Shown piece after piece: positions 28,508 through 30,489 of a DNA stretch of 30,489 nt. The stretch is from a virus, in the IMG/VR virus record IMGVR_UViG_3300009425_000059, positions 1 through 30,489 of that record. The stretch is one strand, 5' to 3'. The position numbers were made by a program, and so were the translations under genes. The stretch's first letter is position 1, and each line of letters begins with the position of its first letter. The notes under the pieces are model-generated. The model searched no databases. It saw only the letters and a program-made list of their open reading frames with translations, and was not told where the DNA came from.

Positions 28508-29653
28508 ATGTTTAGAGATATATCACCAGATGATAAAGCAGTTACACCGATAACTGTACATAAGCGTTTTTTGGCACAAAAGTATGATACTGTTGACAGT
28601 ACAGCATACTTGGGTGTTATGTCAATGCAAGGCACGAAAGCTACAGATGCACAATTGCACTCATTTGAAACTGCATCTGTACATTCTGGTCCTTCTGCAT
28701 CATTTGTTTCCGGAGGAGTTACATATACAAGGTATGGTTATCTTCTATATAATCAAATCCATAATCAATTTTTTAATTATGCAACTGCACCCAACCCAAG
28801 AAATAATACAACACCACAGCCACAATGGGTATTAGATCAATATTATAAACCGTGGGGCCGCGGTGGAATTGTTTCCGGAAGCAATACAGACGCTGATTGG
28901 GAGACACTTGGCTTAAGAAAAATACATGATAAAGTTAATGTCTTTAGTATCCCACAAAGACTTTATGGAGAACAAATTAAAACCGGCTCTGTAGAAATAA
29001 CAGATTATTCTACGACTGGTGTAATAAAAATTAAAGATGATGGCTATGGAAATCTATATGATTCTGATTATGAAATAAATTTTTTAAGTGGCAGTCTTAC
29101 AGCTAATGAATCAGGTTCTTCAGTTGGGACTGTCTCATATACACATGGCTTAGTAATGATAACTGATACTGGCAGCTATGGAACTGTTGGGATGGGTACT
29201 GGTTCAAATGGTTGGAAACTAGAATGGGATGCTACAAAGACAATTCAACAGCATGAATTCACATGTATAATACCGCAAAACACATTCAATAGAACTAGAA
29301 ACATAAGTGTAACAGAAGCTAGATCTGGAAGTATGAATATAAATGCTAGCGTTGCAACGGAAAATAATTACTATTATTCGCAAAAAATAGAAAATTATGT
29401 TACACATTCAGCAGTTCAAAAATTAAGAACTTTCTTGCCAAGCCCTGCTGAAACTATGTACAATACGTCATCTGCTTACACAGCAGCGAATAATATACAA
29501 AGTTTTGCAACACATTCATTCTTTGCACCGTATATAACGACAATTGGTTTGTACAATGACTTTAATGAGTTATTGGCAGTTGCCAAATTAGGCAGTGCAA
29601 TTAGAAATGATCCTGAGTTAGCCTTGTCTTTTGTGGTAAGATTTGATATTTAA
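28508..29653 (+). CDS. Virion structural protein, second of second related pair (381 aa)
   Basis: ATG 28508; the upstream GGATAGG serves as ribosome-binding site. The N-terminus (FRDISPDDKAVTPITVHKRF) differs from the preceding protein. The middle carries SVEITDYSTTGVIKIKDDGY and a THGLVMITDTGSYG strand comparable to FYPETGILILDSTK of the first copy. The C-terminus HSFFAPYITTIGLYNDFNEL...VRFDI matches the first copy. Rich in Tyr, Asn, Ser and Gly; likely a beta-structured virion surface or tail component. It is transcribed separately because a terminator and a promoter-like element lie between the two copies. Confidence 0.75.
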   Translation: MFRDISPDDKAVTPITVHKRFLAQKYDTVDSTAYLGVMSMQGTKATDAQLHSFETASVHSGPSASFVSGGVTYTRYGYLLYNQIHNQFFNYATAPNPRNNTTPQPQWVLDQYYKPWGRGGIVSGSNTDADWETLGLRKIHDKVNVFSIPQRLYGEQIKTGSVEITDYSTTGVIKIKDDGYGNLYDSDYEINFLSGSLTANESGSSVGTVSYTHGLVMITDTGSYGTVGMGTGSNGWKLEWDATKTIQQHEFTCIIPQNTFNRTRNISVTEARSGSMNINASVATENNYYYSQKIENYVTHSAVQKLRTFLPSPAETMYNTSSAYTAANNIQSFATHSFFAPYITTIGLYNDFNELLAVAKLGSAIRNDPELALSFVVRFDI

Positions 29654-29662
29654 TATAATAGG
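29646..29662 (+). promoter_or_regulatory. Possible promoter element before the secreted-protein gene
   Basis: ATATTTAATATAATAGG overlaps the stop of the preceding gene, 26 bases before ATG 29672. It matches the late-type ATATTTA core only partly and shares 13 bases (TAATATAATAGGA) with the hsp20 upstream region at 1541-1553. Confidence 0.3.
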
Positions 29663-29671
29663 AGAAAACAG

Positions 29672-30489
29672 ATGTTAAAGAAAATATGTATTGGGTTATT
29701 ACTAACCTCATCTTTGTTTGCAGAAAATGAGATTTGGAAATTTTTTAAATATTCAACTGCTTATGCTAGCTTTAGCTTAAATGCCCCTAGATACCAAGAT
29801 GACAAATTTTCAATTGTTGGTGGTTTATCTACTGGTAACTTGCTAGTTGAACGAACTGAAGGTGAATTCAAACCGGACTTTCAAAAATCATTTGGATTAA
29901 GAAAAATTGGTAGATTTAAATACGAACCAAAAAGAGGCGTTAAGAATGCTGGCAATGGCGGAACTTGGTATGATGGATCTGAACAATCAGCAAATGAGAT
30001 GGCAACATTCGGACCTGTTAAGGGTTACGAATATTTGATTAAGTGGTCTCAAGGACGCCAGTGGGGAAATGAATATCTAAATTCAGAATACTGGTTAAGA
30101 TATGTTGGTGACTGGTTCATTGCAAAACTCGGCTGGACGGAATTAGGATTGGAAGATATCAATTATGGACAAGGCGATTTCAGATTTAAATGGACGCCCG
30201 AAGTATTAGGCAACAGAGTCAATTTCAGCATAGGTGCTAAACATAGACAACATCCTGTATATGGATTTGATGCTATGGTGTTGGATACTACATGGTACAG
30301 AGGTTCGTGGTGGGCATTTGCTGAAGATAAATTAGGTGTTGATGACAATCAATGGGGTGATGCTAATGCTCTTGATGAAGATGGAAATTGGATTCATCAA
30401 GAACTATTAGAATACATAAATGGTGAATGGGTGCCGATTGAAGGTGATGGTCCTTTTTGGAATGGTCAAGGTGAATATTGGGGACATGA
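29672..30489 (+). CDS. Secreted, aromatic-rich protein, 3' end cut by window
   Basis: ATG 29672 has a strong AGGAGA (29660-29665). The frame stays open to the window end, giving 272 codons without a stop. The N-terminus is a clear Sec signal peptide: basic MLKKICIGLL, hydrophobic core, then SLFA with likely cleavage after Ala17. The mature part is beta-rich with many Trp/Tyr/Gly (WYDGSEQSANEMA, YEYLIKWSQGRQWGNEYL, WFIAKLGWTELGLEDINYGQ, VLDTTWYRGSWWAFAEDKLG). Alternating strands with aromatic ends suggest an outer-membrane barrel or a periplasmic beta protein. A phage protein exported during late infection could change the host surface; that role is inference. Confidence 0.75.
   Translation, partial: MLKKICIGLLLTSSLFAENEIWKFFKYSTAYASFSLNAPRYQDDKFSIVGGLSTGNLLVERTEGEFKPDFQKSFGLRKIGRFKYEPKRGVKNAGNGGTWYDGSEQSANEMATFGPVKGYEYLIKWSQGRQWGNEYLNSEYWLRYVGDWFIAKLGWTELGLEDINYGQGDFRFKWTPEVLGNRVNFSIGAKHRQHPVYGFDAMVLDTTWYRGSWWAFAEDKLGVDDNQWGDANALDEDGNWIHQELLEYINGEWVPIEGDGPFWNGQGEYWGH

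Noticed and set aside
1-30489. CRISPR arrays, insertion sequences, integrase or attachment sites
   Set aside because: No regularly spaced direct repeats, transposase or recombinase motifs, or terminal inverted repeats were seen.

Overview
This window looks like part of the genome of a marine, T4-related, contractile-tailed phage (myovirus). The DNA is AT-rich. Every credible gene lies on the + strand, and genes are packed with 1-17 base overlaps (TAATG, ATGA). The recognisable genes are typical of marine T4-like phages: an Hsp20 small heat-shock protein, a peptide deformylase, a gp55-like late sigma factor, a baseplate hub protein, gp25-like and gp6-like baseplate wedge proteins, and a very large baseplate/tail protein. 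No integrase, insertion sequence, CRISPR array or ordinary tRNA was seen. The host cannot be read from the sequence. The one-piece (not permuted) tmRNA only says that its layout is the bacterial standard.

Bases 1-7061 are an accessory region of many small genes: small membrane proteins, unrecognised short proteins, Hsp20, a zinc-ribbon protein, a peptide deformylase with a C-terminal SEC-C zinc motif, and a probable SRPBCC/START-fold protein. Several genes of 38-55 codons sit in the overlapping chain 4173-5535.

Bases 7069-7483 hold a tmRNA (ssrA) gene. The acceptor stem with G3-U pair, the D-like GGTATCGACGGG segment, helix 2, pseudoknots PK1 and PK2 and the T arm can all be traced. The tag reading frame that starts at the canonical distance after PK1 is 37 codons long, ends YAFAA-stop, and contains a large hairpin. 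This is the most unusual element here.

Bases 7566-9823 carry a membrane-anchored 3D-domain protein, an HD-domain phosphohydrolase, a small membrane/coiled-coil protein and the gp55-like late sigma factor.

Bases 9858-29653 are the late structural block: baseplate hub and wedge proteins, a 2541-residue baseplate/tail protein, a pair of related 25-26 kb proteins, a Lys-rich protein and a second pair of related structural proteins separated by a strong terminator. The element ATATTTAT(A/T)A recurs in the gaps of this block, usually 26-29 bases before a start codon, and first appears right after the sigma gene. It is the best candidate for the late promoter. The window ends inside a gene for a secreted, aromatic-rich protein.

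Taken together, the left and middle parts suggest a phage that carries its own nascent-protein quality-control parts (Hsp20, deformylase-SEC-C, tmRNA) next to the switch (gp55) that turns on virion synthesis. The functional link between these parts is inference.
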